Shown here piece after piece: positions 43,755-52,212 of a stretch of DNA of 64,000 bases. A program made the position numbers and the translations under genes. The notes beneath the pieces were generated by a model. It made no database searches. It was not told where the DNA came from and worked only from the letters and a program-made list of their open reading frames with translations. The first letter of the stretch is position 1, and every line of letters begins with the position of its first letter. Origin of the DNA: Candidatus Poribacteria bacterium (lineage in GTDB: Bacteria > Poribacteria > WGA-4E > GCA-2687025); the NCBI GenBank assembly GCA_028818695.1, contig JAPPNK010000002.1, positions 76,123-140,122 on the forward strand, read 5' to 3'.

Positions 43755-43863
43755 GCGGTCGTCCTTTCTAGAAACGTCGATTTATCGTATGCTTTTTCGG
43801 AACGCAGGGCAATCGGACGCCCTGCCATGAAGTTTAACTCAAAGAACGCTGGAAAGGCGGATC

Positions 43864-44712
43864 ATGATTAAAGTTGGCTGCATGTCGCTCAGCTATAAGG
43901 ATATGTGGAGCCGTCCCGACCGCAAGGGGGGAATGACGATAGAAGGCTTTTTGGAACGCGCCTATGAGCTGCGCCTGGACGGCGTCGACCTGCATACAAG
44001 CGCGTTTGACGACACGAACGACGCCGCGCTCCGCAAGATACGGCTCGCGTGTCAGGAGCGGGGGCTGGCCGTTTCGTATATCGGCGTCAGCAACGACTTC
44101 GGCAAAACGGGCGCCGCTCTGCGGGCGGACATCGACCTGGTGAAAAAGTGGGTCGACACGGCGGCGCGCATGGGCGTTCCGATGACGCGCATCTTCGCCG
44201 CCTGGCTGCCGAAGGGCGAACCAGAGGAGCGGGTGTGGGAACGAATGATCGGCGCCATTCGGGAGGCGGCAGACCATGCCGCGGAGCGAGGAGTGTCGCT
44301 TGGGCTGCATAACCACAACCACGGATGTGTGACGCGGACGGGCGCGGACGTTCTGCGCATTTTGGACGCGGTCGACCATCCGTACTTCACGCATATTCTG
44401 GACACAGGGCAGTACGTCGGGTCGCCGGGGGCGTCTGGTGCGGATCGAGAATCGCCTGGGACGGAGCGGCTGTACCGCAGCCTGGCGGAGAGCGCGCCGC
44501 GGGCTGTCCATGTGCGGGCAAAGTTTTACCGCGTCGCCGAGGAGGAAGAGAAGTGGCTCGACTATCCGCGCATCCTTGAGATTTTGAAGCGGGTCGGCTT
44601 CAACGGATGGATGTCGGTTGTGTATGAAGGCTTTGACGCGGAGCCGTCCGCAACGGCGGTGCCGAAGGCGGTTCGCTGTCTGCGGCGCCTCCTGCGCGAG
44701 AAAGGCATGTAA
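43864..44712 (+). CDS. Sugar phosphate isomerase/epimerase family TIM-barrel protein
   Basis: 282 aa, AP2Ec-type TIM barrel: MIKVGCMSLSYKDMWSRPDR, LRLDGVDLHTSAFDD, RGVSLGLHNHNHGCV, HPYFTHILDTGQYVG and a late MSVVYEGFDA with the metal-binding Glu. GGAAAGGCGG precedes the start. It is a distant paralogue of 16258-17082. It is divergent from the transporter and convergent with the valS operon. Substrate unknown. Confidence 0.84.
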   Translation: MIKVGCMSLSYKDMWSRPDRKGGMTIEGFLERAYELRLDGVDLHTSAFDDTNDAALRKIRLACQERGLAVSYIGVSNDFGKTGAALRADIDLVKKWVDTAARMGVPMTRIFAAWLPKGEPEERVWERMIGAIREAADHAAERGVSLGLHNHNHGCVTRTGADVLRILDAVDHPYFTHILDTGQYVGSPGASGADRESPGTERLYRSLAESAPRAVHVRAKFYRVAEEEEKWLDYPRILEILKRVGFNGWMSVVYEGFDAEPSATAVPKAVRCLRRLLREKGM

Positions 44713-44718
44713 GCCAGT

Positions 44719-45645
44719 TCACTCCGTCTCTGTAGGCGGGGCGGGCGGCCTGTAGGGTCCGTCCGACCAGCTGATGATTCTCCATGCGTCCGATCCGTCC
44801 CGCGCGCGCGTCACATAGATCTGCGCGGAGCCGATGTTCTGCCGGTCGCCTGTCTGTCCGCGAAACGCCATGCCGTAGTCGTATGTGATGACGGCGACAT
44901 TGTCGGTCATCTGGAAGTCGCGGGGGCGGGACATTTCAACAATCGCTTCTTGGTCGTCTGGGCGGAAGAGTCGGTTCATGACAATCTCTCGATAGACGTC
45001 GTCGCCCTGTATGAGAAAGTCGTCATCCGGATTTTCAGGAGTTCCGCGGTCGTGCGAGTATTGAAAGCCCTCGTCAAGGGAGGACAGAAACGCCTGCATA
45101 TCGCGCCGCATGACCGCTTCGCGCAGCGCGCCTTCGACGGTGGCGATGACAGCGAGCGCTTCGGGCGTCATCAGGGCGGGGTCTTCGGCTTCGCGGGCTA
45201 GGTCTTCCTCGCTGAGCAGTCCGGAGCCTTGCGCCGCCTCAAACAGATCGGGAGCAGGCTGCTCAATCAGGCTCGGCAGCGGTTCGGAGAGCGAATCTTG
45301 CGCCTGCTCCTCATTATTATTTGGAACGCTGGCGGTTGGCGGGGAGACCGTCGCGGGCGTCAGAACAGGGTCTAGCAGCGTTTGCGCCATCTCCTCGTCG
45401 GTGAGATAGTCGAACGTGTTGACGTCGGTCAAATGGAGCGGCTCCGATCCAAACAAGCCTGTCTGTACGGTCTCTTCTTGGGTTTCGGTTGCCGTTTCCG
45501 CTCCCGCTCCCGTTGAGAGTACGGGGGATTGCGTCGTTTCTTCTTCGGCGGTTTTGTGCGGATCGTAAAAGAAACCAAAATAGGCAGTTGCGCCGACAGC
45601 GGCAAGCCCTGCGGCTATGAGCCACCATGTGGTCGATTTCATCAT
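44719..45645 (-). CDS. Membrane-anchored protein with NTF2/SnoaL-like C-terminus, 308 aa
   Basis: The N-terminal anchor is MKSTTWWLIAAGLAAVGATA, followed by a ~130-residue acidic, Thr/Ser/Glu-rich linker. The C-terminal ~140 residues (ALREAVMRRDMQAFLSSLDE, VAVITYDYGMAFRGQTGD, SDAWRIISWSDGPY) match the DUF4440/SnoaL NTF2-like pattern. It starts 1 nt after the valS stop, with AAGGAG inside the valS end, so it is coupled to valS. Function unknown; likely periplasmic. Confidence 0.68.
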   Translation of the reverse strand: MMKSTTWWLIAAGLAAVGATAYFGFFYDPHKTAEEETTQSPVLSTGAGAETATETQEETVQTGLFGSEPLHLTDVNTFDYLTDEEMAQTLLDPVLTPATVSPPTASVPNNNEEQAQDSLSEPLPSLIEQPAPDLFEAAQGSGLLSEEDLAREAEDPALMTPEALAVIATVEGALREAVMRRDMQAFLSSLDEGFQYSHDRGTPENPDDDFLIQGDDVYREIVMNRLFRPDDQEAIVEMSRPRDFQMTDNVAVITYDYGMAFRGQTGDRQNIGSAQIYVTRARDGSDAWRIISWSDGPYRPPAPPTETE

Positions 45646-45646
45646 T

Positions 45647-48316
45647 CTACTCCTTCAGCATACGGATATTTTTTGCGAGCTTGTCCCGCGCGGCTTCCAG
45701 TTCCGTTCGGCGCGTCTTCGCTTTTTCGACGACCGCGGCGGGCGCCCGGTTGAGAAAGTTTTCATTCGATAAATTCTTCACGGAGCGCTCCAGCTCCTTG
45801 TCGACCCGCGCCTTTTCTTTTTCGAGGCGGGTTGTCTCGGCGCCGACGTCAATAACGCCTTCAAGCGGGATATAGATCTCCACGCTTCCGACAACGGCGG
45901 CGGCAGAAGCGGGCGGCTTTGCGTGAAACTCCGCCACATCCAGCGTCGACGCCTTCGCCAGCGCCGACATGTAACCCGCATGGGCGGACAGAGCCTCCCG
46001 CGCCGAAGCGTCGGACGAATGCGCCAAAACAACAATCTCGCGCGACGGCGGAACGTTCAGCTCCCCGCGAACGGTCCGCGCCGCGTTCACCGCTCCCATG
46101 ACGACGCTCATCTGCCGCTCCGCTTCGGCGTCTATCTGGAGCGGGTCGAACGTTGGAAATTCGGCGCGGCATAAGCTCCCCTCTTCGACGCCCAGACGCT
46201 GCCACAGCTCCTCGGTGAGAAACGGCATGAACGGATGCAGCAGGCGCAGGATCGCGTCAAAAACGGAGCGGAGCGTCTGCTGGGCGTCTCGTCGCGCCTG
46301 CGGATTCTCCTTTTGATAAAGGCGCGCCTTGGCAAGCTCAAGGTGCCAGTCGCAGAATTCATGCCAGATGAATTCATGGAGGGCGTTCGCCGCGTCGGCG
46401 AAGCGGAATCGTTCTAGGCTGGTTTGGACAGCCTGAACGGTGCGGGCGGTTCGGCTGACGATCCACCGGTCGACCGTTTCTTCGGAGCGGGGGGCGTTTG
46501 GATCCGGCTCAAAATCGCTTAGATGCGTCAAGACGAACCGCCCTGCGTTCCATATCTTGTTGGCGAAGTTGCGCGCGCCGGCGATGCGCCCCTCTTGAAG
46601 CTGCATCCATGGCGCTTCGATCATGGCGGCGGCGACGGCGAAACGGAGCGGGTCGGTTCCGTATTTGTCCATCATCTCCAGCGGATCGATCGTGTTGCCG
46701 CGCGACTTGCTCATCTTTTGCCCGTCGTCGCCTGCGAGCAACGGATGCAGATAGACCGTTTTGAACGGCGGCGCGTTCTCCAGCTCAAGCGACAGGTTCG
46801 CCATGCGCGAAACCCAGAAGAAGAGTATGTCCCAGGCGGTGACAAGCGTGTCGGTCGGAAAGAAGGTCTTGTAGGCGAACGCCTCTCGGTTCGGCCATCC
46901 GAGCGTTGCGAGCGGCCAGATGCCGCTGCTGAACCAGGTGTCTAAAACGTCGCTGTCCTGTTCTAAGGGAATGCTGGAGCCGTAGTCGGCGCCGTATTTT
47001 TCCTGCGCTTGAGCGCGCGCGTCCGCCTCATTTTCAGCCACAAAATAGGCGTCGTCGGGCGTCTTCCATGCGGGGATGCGGTGTCCCCACCAACGCTTGC
47101 GCGCCAGCGGCCAGTCGCGTATGTTCTCCATCCACTGAATGAAGATGCGCCCCTGATTTTCAGGAATGAAACGTATCTGCCCGCTTTTGACCGCCTCAAT
47201 GCCAGCCTCGGCGAGCGGACCCATGCGCATGAACCACCCAGGAGCGACAAGCGGCTCAACAGGCTCCCCCGTCCGGTCGGACAGGGCGATCGACATGGGA
47301 TAGTCTTCCGTCTTGACCAGATGCCCGCAGGACGCCAGGTCTTTTAAAATCCGCTCTCGGCAGTCGAATCGGTCAAACCCTTCGTAGGGACCGCCGTTCT
47401 TGTTGATCTGCGCCTTCGAGTTGAAAATGTCGATCCGCTCCAGCCCGTGCCGCTTTCCGATCTCATAGTCGTTCGGGTCATGTCCAGGGGTCACTTTAAG
47501 CGCGCCGGTGCCGAATTCGGCGTCAACATACTCGTCGGCGATGATAGGCAGCTCCCGTCCGATCAGCGGCAGAATCGCTTTTTTGCCAATATGTTTTTGG
47601 TAACGTTTGTCCATCGGGTTGACCGCAACCGCCGTGTCGCCCAGCATCGTTTCGGGGCGCGTTGTCGCGACGATGAGCGCGTCGTCCGAGTCTTTCAGCG
47701 GATAGCGGATGTAGTACAGCTTGCCTTGCCGCTCCTCATGCTCCACCTCAAGATCGCTGACGCTCGTTTCGAGGCTTGGGACCCAGTTCACCATCTCTTC
47801 GCCGCGGTAGATATGCCCCGCTTCGTAGAGGCGTTTGAAGGCGACGGGGACGGCTTTCAGATAGTCTTCGTCTAGGGTGAACCGCTCGCGTTCCCAGTCG
47901 CAGGAGGCGCCGAGGCGCATGAGCTGTCCGACGATGGTTCCGCGGGAGGCGTCTTTTTCCTGATACAGGCGTTCGATGAATTTTTCTCGTCCGAGGTCGT
48001 AGCGCGTCAGCCCTTCTTCTTTCAGTTTGCGCTCTAAGACGACTTCGGTGGCGATGCCGGCGTGGTCGGTTCCGGGCATCCAGAGGGCGTTGTAGCCGCT
48101 CATCCGCTTCCAGCGTATCAGAATGTCCTGGAGCGTGTTGTCCAGCGCATGCCCCACATGCAGGCTTCCGGTCACATTGGGCGGCGGAATGACGATGCAG
48201 TACGACGGTTTGTCCGACACATCTTCCGCCCGAAAGCAGCCGTTTTGCAGCCAGTAGTCGAGAATGCGCTTTTCAAGGTCGCTCGGTTCGTACGCCTTCG
48301 ATAGCTCAGAATCCAT
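45647..48316 (-). CDS. valS: Valyl-tRNA synthetase
   Basis: Class I aminoacyl-tRNA synthetase, about 889 aa. HIGH motif in IPPPNVTGSLHVGHALDNTL, KMSKS in DGQKMSKSRGNTIDPLEMM, WWGHRIPAWKTPD of ValS, an editing domain with VATTRPETMLGDTAVAVNP, and the C-terminal coiled coil ETTRLEKEKARVDKELERSV. The start at 48316 follows GGAGG; the ATG at 48340 is an alternative. No T-box was recognised upstream. Confidence 0.96.
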   Translation of the reverse strand: MDSELSKAYEPSDLEKRILDYWLQNGCFRAEDVSDKPSYCIVIPPPNVTGSLHVGHALDNTLQDILIRWKRMSGYNALWMPGTDHAGIATEVVLERKLKEEGLTRYDLGREKFIERLYQEKDASRGTIVGQLMRLGASCDWERERFTLDEDYLKAVPVAFKRLYEAGHIYRGEEMVNWVPSLETSVSDLEVEHEERQGKLYYIRYPLKDSDDALIVATTRPETMLGDTAVAVNPMDKRYQKHIGKKAILPLIGRELPIIADEYVDAEFGTGALKVTPGHDPNDYEIGKRHGLERIDIFNSKAQINKNGGPYEGFDRFDCRERILKDLASCGHLVKTEDYPMSIALSDRTGEPVEPLVAPGWFMRMGPLAEAGIEAVKSGQIRFIPENQGRIFIQWMENIRDWPLARKRWWGHRIPAWKTPDDAYFVAENEADARAQAQEKYGADYGSSIPLEQDSDVLDTWFSSGIWPLATLGWPNREAFAYKTFFPTDTLVTAWDILFFWVSRMANLSLELENAPPFKTVYLHPLLAGDDGQKMSKSRGNTIDPLEMMDKYGTDPLRFAVAAAMIEAPWMQLQEGRIAGARNFANKIWNAGRFVLTHLSDFEPDPNAPRSEETVDRWIVSRTARTVQAVQTSLERFRFADAANALHEFIWHEFCDWHLELAKARLYQKENPQARRDAQQTLRSVFDAILRLLHPFMPFLTEELWQRLGVEEGSLCRAEFPTFDPLQIDAEAERQMSVVMGAVNAARTVRGELNVPPSREIVVLAHSSDASAREALSAHAGYMSALAKASTLDVAEFHAKPPASAAAVVGSVEIYIPLEGVIDVGAETTRLEKEKARVDKELERSVKNLSNENFLNRAPAAVVEKAKTRRTELEAARDKLAKNIRMLKE

Positions 48317-48438
48317 CAACGCCTCCATCCTGGTTCCCATATCTTACCATGCTTTCGGCATGAAGGTAACCAGACGGCGCGGGAGAAAGGCGGAGCGGTC
48401 GAAGCCGCGCCCTCCTCCCGCCATTTCCCGCCTCTCCC

Positions 48439-48465
48439 CGTCATGCCCGCGCAAGCGGGCATCTT
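48439..48465. repeat. Family A palindrome
   Basis: CGTCATGCCCGCGCAAGCGG followed by GCATC; the stem is compensated (GCCCGC/GCGGGC). Confidence 0.6.
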
Positions 48466-48485
48466 AGCCGCTCTTTCAACTTGTC

Positions 48486-48588
48486 TGAACTAGGATGATA
48501 GGATTAAAAAGATGGACAAGAGGATCGCCGAAAACAGGCGCTCCGCCCTCAATCCTGTAATCCTATAAATCCTGAAAATCCTAGTTCA
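48486..48588. mobile_element. MITE-like element C, 103 bp
   Basis: The ends are inverted repeats TGAACTAGGAT and ATCCTAGTTCA, with inner AGGATT/AATCCT repeats. Non-coding. It is nearly identical to the element at 48658-48760. Confidence 0.65.
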
Positions 48589-48657
48589 AAACCCAAACGC
48601 AACGAGCGCGCCGCGCCCCTCCCGCCATTCCGGCTTCCCGCCGTTCTTTCAATTGTC

Positions 48658-48760
48658 TGAACTAGGATGATGGGATTAAAAAGATGGACAGGAGGATCGC
48701 CGAAAGCCGACGCTCCGCCCTCAATCCTGTAATCCTATAAATCCTGAAAATCCTAGTTCA
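48658..48760. mobile_element. MITE-like element C, 103 bp, second copy
   Basis: Same length and ends as 48486-48588, with few differences in the middle. Flanks (ATTGTC left, AAAACCCAAACGC right) are also shared, so the pair may be a local duplication. Confidence 0.65.
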
Positions 48761-48798
48761 AAACCCAAACGCGCGTCGCCCCTCCTGCCATTCTTTCA

Positions 48799-48838
48799 AA
48801 TGTCTGAACTAAGAGGCTCGGATTAAAAGATGGACATC
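48799..48838. repeat. Partial family C element
   Basis: ATGTCTGAACTAAGAGGCTC, then GGATTAAAAGATGGACA, matches the left half of element C only. Confidence 0.5.
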
Positions 48839-48858
48839 AAGGCGGAAAACGGTTTACC

Positions 48859-49425
48859 ATGATCCTAATGAAAAACCGCGCGCCCCAGACCCCTATCTAC
48901 ACGATCGGATACGGCAGCCGCGCTCTGGATGCGTTCATAGAGACGCTGCGCAAATACGGCGCGCAGTATCTCGCAGATGTGCGTTCGGCGCCGTATTCCC
49001 GCTATAAGCCTGAATTTTCCAAAGAGCCGCTGGAGCAGGCTCTCCGCCGAGAGGGGCTGCATTATGTGTATATGGGCGCGGAGCTGGGCGGCATGCCGAA
49101 GGACAGGTCATATTATTATGCAAACGGCAAGGTGAACTACGATCTCGTGCAGGAGGCGGAGTTTTATCAAAAGGGGATCGCGCGGCTGGCGGATGCGTCG
49201 GAACGGGGGCTGCCGACAGCGGCGATGTGCAGCGAGGCGAAGCCGGAGATGTGCCACCGCAGCAAGCTGATTGGGAAGTCGCTGACGGAGGCGGGCGTGG
49301 AAACGCTGCATATTGACGAAAACGGCTCGCTTCTGACGCAGGAGCAGGTCATGAAGCGATTGACGGGCGGGCAGGGGTCGCTGTTTGGAGAAGGCGGCTT
49401 TCAGTCGCGCAAGCGGTATCGATAA
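48859..49425 (+). CDS. DUF488-family protein, 188 aa
   Basis: Pattern of DUF488: PIYTIGYGSRALDAFIETLR, YLADVRSAPYSRYKPEFSKE, YVYMGAELGGMPKDRSYY and AMCSEAKPEMCHRSKLIG, with the conserved Cys-H-R motif. Function of the family is not established. No good ribosome site; ATG 48868 is an alternative start. It is followed 3 nt later by the start of a second, truncated DUF488 gene, as tandem DUF488 pairs are often found. Confidence 0.85.
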   Translation: MILMKNRAPQTPIYTIGYGSRALDAFIETLRKYGAQYLADVRSAPYSRYKPEFSKEPLEQALRREGLHYVYMGAELGGMPKDRSYYYANGKVNYDLVQEAEFYQKGIARLADASERGLPTAAMCSEAKPEMCHRSKLIGKSLTEAGVETLHIDENGSLLTQEQVMKRLTGGQGSLFGEGGFQSRKRYR

Positions 49426-49428
49426 AGA

Positions 49429-49515
49429 ATGCGTATGAAGCGTCCAAAGATCGTCACCATCGGCGTTTACGGATTTGACGAGGCTGGTTTTTTTGAGGAG
49501 CTGCGCCCGCCAAAA
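49429..49515 (+). pseudogene. Truncated second DUF488 gene
   Basis: The frame MRMKRPKIVTIGVYGFDEAG then FFEELR is the first strand and helix of a DUF488 protein. After that the homology stops and the frame runs on as low-complexity antisense of the next gene. Only ~30 codons remain. Confidence 0.5.
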
Positions 49516-49582
49516 CCAGTGTCCTGCGCATCCACTTCTGGGCGCTATCCGCCGCCTCATTCAATTTCTGCATCTTTTTCTT

Positions 49583-50197
49583 TTAGAATGGAATGTCATC
49601 ATCGAATGGAATTTCATAATCTATTGGTTCTTGCGTCTCTGGAAATTCGACAATCACTTTGGTCTCTACGCCCTCTCCGTGAACGACCAACGCCTCTCGC
49701 CCGTCTTCCGCTACCCCCACCCCCAAACATAGCGCTGGACCGCTTTCTCGAGTTAGCATGACAGCGCGCGCTTCCACTTCTTCTGCATGCAATTTTCCGA
49801 GAACGATGGCATCTCCGGTTGCCATGATTTTGTTTCCGCGAATTTCTTCCGCCGATACACTACCGTCTTGGTCTTCCATCTTCCCCTTCTCGCAAACCAA
49901 CTTATAAGCCTTGATGTTCCTTGCGTGGATTTCTATCGCTCTGAACATCTCTTTATCAATCTTTTGCGCCTCCTTCCGCGCTTTTATTTCTGCCTTCTGC
50001 CTTTTCTTCAGTGCCTTTTTCTCTGCCTTCGCTTTTCGGGCTTTATTTCGATCTGCCTTCTTTTTTTCGTGACTTTTGGCAAATGCAGCGCAAACCCACT
50101 GCACATGCTCCCTGTTCTTTATCAACTGAACAAACGCAAGCACCAGAGTTGCCATTGCTGTGATCGCGACAAACACCAGCGTCCAAACGCCAACCAT
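49583..50197 (-). CDS. Membrane-anchored K/E-rich protein, 204 aa
   Basis: Start at 50197 chosen after AAAGGAAAGG. The N-terminal anchor is MVGVWTLVFVAITAMATLVL. Residues ~50-95 are a highly charged Lys/Ala/Glu helix (ARKAKAEKKALKKRQKAEI). The C-terminal half is beta-rich (GNKIMATGDAIVLGKLHAEE, GPALCLGVGV) and ends with acidic IDYEIPFDDDIPF. No family recognised. It is GC-poorer than its neighbours and adjacent to the truncated DUF488 and the methyltransferase-HNH gene, consistent with transfer. Confidence 0.68.
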   Translation of the reverse strand: MVGVWTLVFVAITAMATLVLAFVQLIKNREHVQWVCAAFAKSHEKKKADRNKARKAKAEKKALKKRQKAEIKARKEAQKIDKEMFRAIEIHARNIKAYKLVCEKGKMEDQDGSVSAEEIRGNKIMATGDAIVLGKLHAEEVEARAVMLTRESGPALCLGVGVAEDGREALVVHGEGVETKVIVEFPETQEPIDYEIPFDDDIPF

Positions 50198-50308
50198 TCG
50201 CAGTCCTTTCCTTTCAGCAACGCGACAATGACCAGCCTGACGGGTCTCAGATGGATTATGGCGCAAACGGGCGGGTTGATCAAGGCAATGCGAAGTCCGC
50301 GTTCGCAT

Positions 50309-50342
50309 GCCGACATGTCCAAACTAAAGCCTTAAGGTCAGG
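50309..50342 (-). repeat. Dispersed repeat family D
   Basis: GCCGACATGTCCAAACTAAA then GCCTTAAGGTCAGG, inverted relative to 1171-1203. It lies next to the 3' end of the methyltransferase-HNH gene. Confidence 0.6.
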
Positions 50343-50343
50343 G

Positions 50344-51618
50344 CTATCCGTTACGCGGCCCATGGTTGGAATGATTGCCGTTAATGATGATCTCTTGACG
50401 CCGCTTGATCCATCCCTTGTCGGTCAACAGAATGATCAGCTCCTCGTGCGACTTTTTGCCTTTATGGGCGTTGCATGACGCGCACAGCAGCTGCAGATTG
50501 CTGATGTGGTCGTTCCCGCCCTTTGCGCGCGGAATGATATGATCCACCTGCAAATGCCGCGGCTCAAAATGCGTCTCGCATCCGTTGCAGTAACCGCCCT
50601 GTTCTCCGTAAAGATAACGGCGATTCTCGGCGCAGTTGTATCTGGGAATCTCGCCTAAGTCGGTCCGCTTCGGTATGTCGGTTCGATGCGCGCCTTGATA
50701 CGTTAGCCCAACCTCCTCCCTCAGCCGCGACTGAACAAGATCCGCCGCTTTCTCCGAGATGTCGATGCCGACCCAGCGACGGCCGAGCTGCTCAGCGGCG
50801 ATGCAGGTCGTTGCGCAGCCGCAGAACGGATCCAAAACCATATCGCCCTCATTCGAAGACGCCTTGACGACGCGACGCAAGAGAGACAACGGCTTCTGCG
50901 TCGGATAACCCGTTCGTTCCGCGCTCCATCCGGTGACCGTTTTGACGTCCGTCCACCAGTCTGTGACGGGCGTCCCGCGTTCTAAGTCGATCGGATCGCC
51001 GCCGCTGAGCGTACTGTGTTTGCCGACCTGCTGCGTGTTCTCTTTATACGGTTTGTATTCTTTGTTGAATGTCGGTCTGCCGCCGCCGCTGTATCGCAGT
51101 ATGATGTCATGCTTTCGCGGGAAGTCTCTCTGCGGGACGCCTCCGCCTGAATAACACCATACGATTTCGTTTCTGAAGCTGGATTTTCCGAAGACGGAGT
51201 CCATCAGCAGTTTCAGATAATGGCTCGCTGTCGGGTCGCAATGGAGATAAATGGAGCCGTCCGGTTTCAGCAGCCTGCGCATCTCCATGATGCGTATGGA
51301 CATGTAAATCAGGTAGCTCATCATGGAGTCGCCATGAATCTCGCGCGTTGTCGTCAGGAGAGCGTAAAGACCTGGATACTCATGCTTGATCTCGCCGTGC
51401 CAGACCTGTTTGACGTCGTCCAGCCCCCATGTGTCTTTGAAGGCGGCGCCGGCGGCTTTGCTTCCGATGGGGGCGGCGTAGTTCGCCTTGCTGTTGAACG
51501 GGGGGTCTAAGTAGATCAGGTCGATGCAGTCGGAATTCATGCCACGCATGATGTCCAGGTTGTCGCCTGTCCAGATCGTCTGCGAAGCGAAGTTAGTGGC
51601 ATCTATTTGTTGCTTCAT
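50344..51618 (-). CDS. DNA adenine methyltransferase fused to HNH endonuclease, 424 aa
   Basis: Beta-class methyltransferase: DLIYLDPPFNSKANY (DPPF ~38-41), GYPTQKPLSLLRRVVKASSN and motif I MVLDPFCGCATTCIAAEQLG (~267). After a short linker an HNH nuclease follows (~344-387): CNGCETHFEPRHLQVDHIIP then RAKGGNDHISNLQLLCASCN, with two CxxC zinc pairs and the DH of the active site. One polypeptide could therefore modify and cut DNA. ATG 51618 follows AGGAG; GTG 51621 is possible. No separate restriction gene is next to it. Confidence 0.9.
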   Translation of the reverse strand: MKQQIDATNFASQTIWTGDNLDIMRGMNSDCIDLIYLDPPFNSKANYAAPIGSKAAGAAFKDTWGLDDVKQVWHGEIKHEYPGLYALLTTTREIHGDSMMSYLIYMSIRIMEMRRLLKPDGSIYLHCDPTASHYLKLLMDSVFGKSSFRNEIVWCYSGGGVPQRDFPRKHDIILRYSGGGRPTFNKEYKPYKENTQQVGKHSTLSGGDPIDLERGTPVTDWWTDVKTVTGWSAERTGYPTQKPLSLLRRVVKASSNEGDMVLDPFCGCATTCIAAEQLGRRWVGIDISEKAADLVQSRLREEVGLTYQGAHRTDIPKRTDLGEIPRYNCAENRRYLYGEQGGYCNGCETHFEPRHLQVDHIIPRAKGGNDHISNLQLLCASCNAHKGKKSHEELIILLTDKGWIKRRQEIIINGNHSNHGPRNG

Positions 51619-51703
51619 CACCTCTCCTGATAAATAACATAACTGATCCTGATGCCTCCAGGTTACATGAATCGTCCGGAAAAAAGAGCCGCCGCCTACC
51701 CTA

Positions 51704-52135
51704 TCACTTGCCGCTTGATCGGCTCGCCAGATAGCCGCGCAGGATGAGCGCCGCCGCCGCGCTGTCTAGGGTTCCTTTTTGGCGTTGTTGGCGCCGTTTT
51801 TTCCGCGAGACGCCCTGAAACGCGCGCGCCGCCTCCGCCGTCGTCAACCGCTCATCCCAGGTCTCCACGCGGCAGGGGGCGCGCTTCTCCAACGCCCGCG
51901 CAAACGCCAAAACCTTCCGCGCCTGCTGTCCGATCTCGTTCCGCAGCGTTTTCGGCAAACCGACGACGACCGCCTCCGCCCCGCGCGACTCCGCCAGCGC
52001 AACCACAGCCGACAGATCCGCCTCCAAATTTGTCCGCGCAATCGCGTCCAGCGGCAGCGCCGCAATCCCAAGCGGGTCTGAGCATGCGACCCCAATCCGC
52101 TTCTCTCCAACATCCAGCGCGAGCGTCACGCCCAT
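51704..52135 (-). CDS. ruvX: Putative pre-16S rRNA nuclease / Holliday junction resolvase-like YqgF
   Basis: RNase H-fold protein: LALDVGEKRIGVACSD with the first catalytic Asp, AVVVGLPKTLRNEIG, VETWDERLTTAEAARAFQGV and a C-terminal DSAAAALILRGYL. 143 aa, normal. The start at 52135 follows AAAGGAG; the longer frame to 52198 lacks a site. Divergent from the GHMP kinase gene. Confidence 0.9.
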   Translation of the reverse strand: MGVTLALDVGEKRIGVACSDPLGIAALPLDAIARTNLEADLSAVVALAESRGAEAVVVGLPKTLRNEIGQQARKVLAFARALEKRAPCRVETWDERLTTAEAARAFQGVSRKKRRQQRQKGTLDSAAAALILRGYLASRSSGK

Positions 52136-52212
52136 TGCATTCTCCTTTGATTGTTGAATCGCGCTGTCTAGCATATCGTTAAGGGAACGGCGCAACATGA
52201 AAGCGAGTGAAT

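Larger units (their letters stand above)
48341..48858. other. Repeat-dense intergenic region
   Basis: 518 bp without genes. It holds a family A palindrome, two full-length family C elements in direct orientation about 170 bp apart and a third partial one. Divergent promoters for valS and DUF488 must lie here but were not resolved. Confidence 0.75.

Noticed and set aside
48486-48838. Repeats upstream of valS considered as CRISPR or a T-box leader
   Set aside because: The repeats are 103 bp with inverted ends and near-identical interiors, and no T-box sequence or specifier stem was found.
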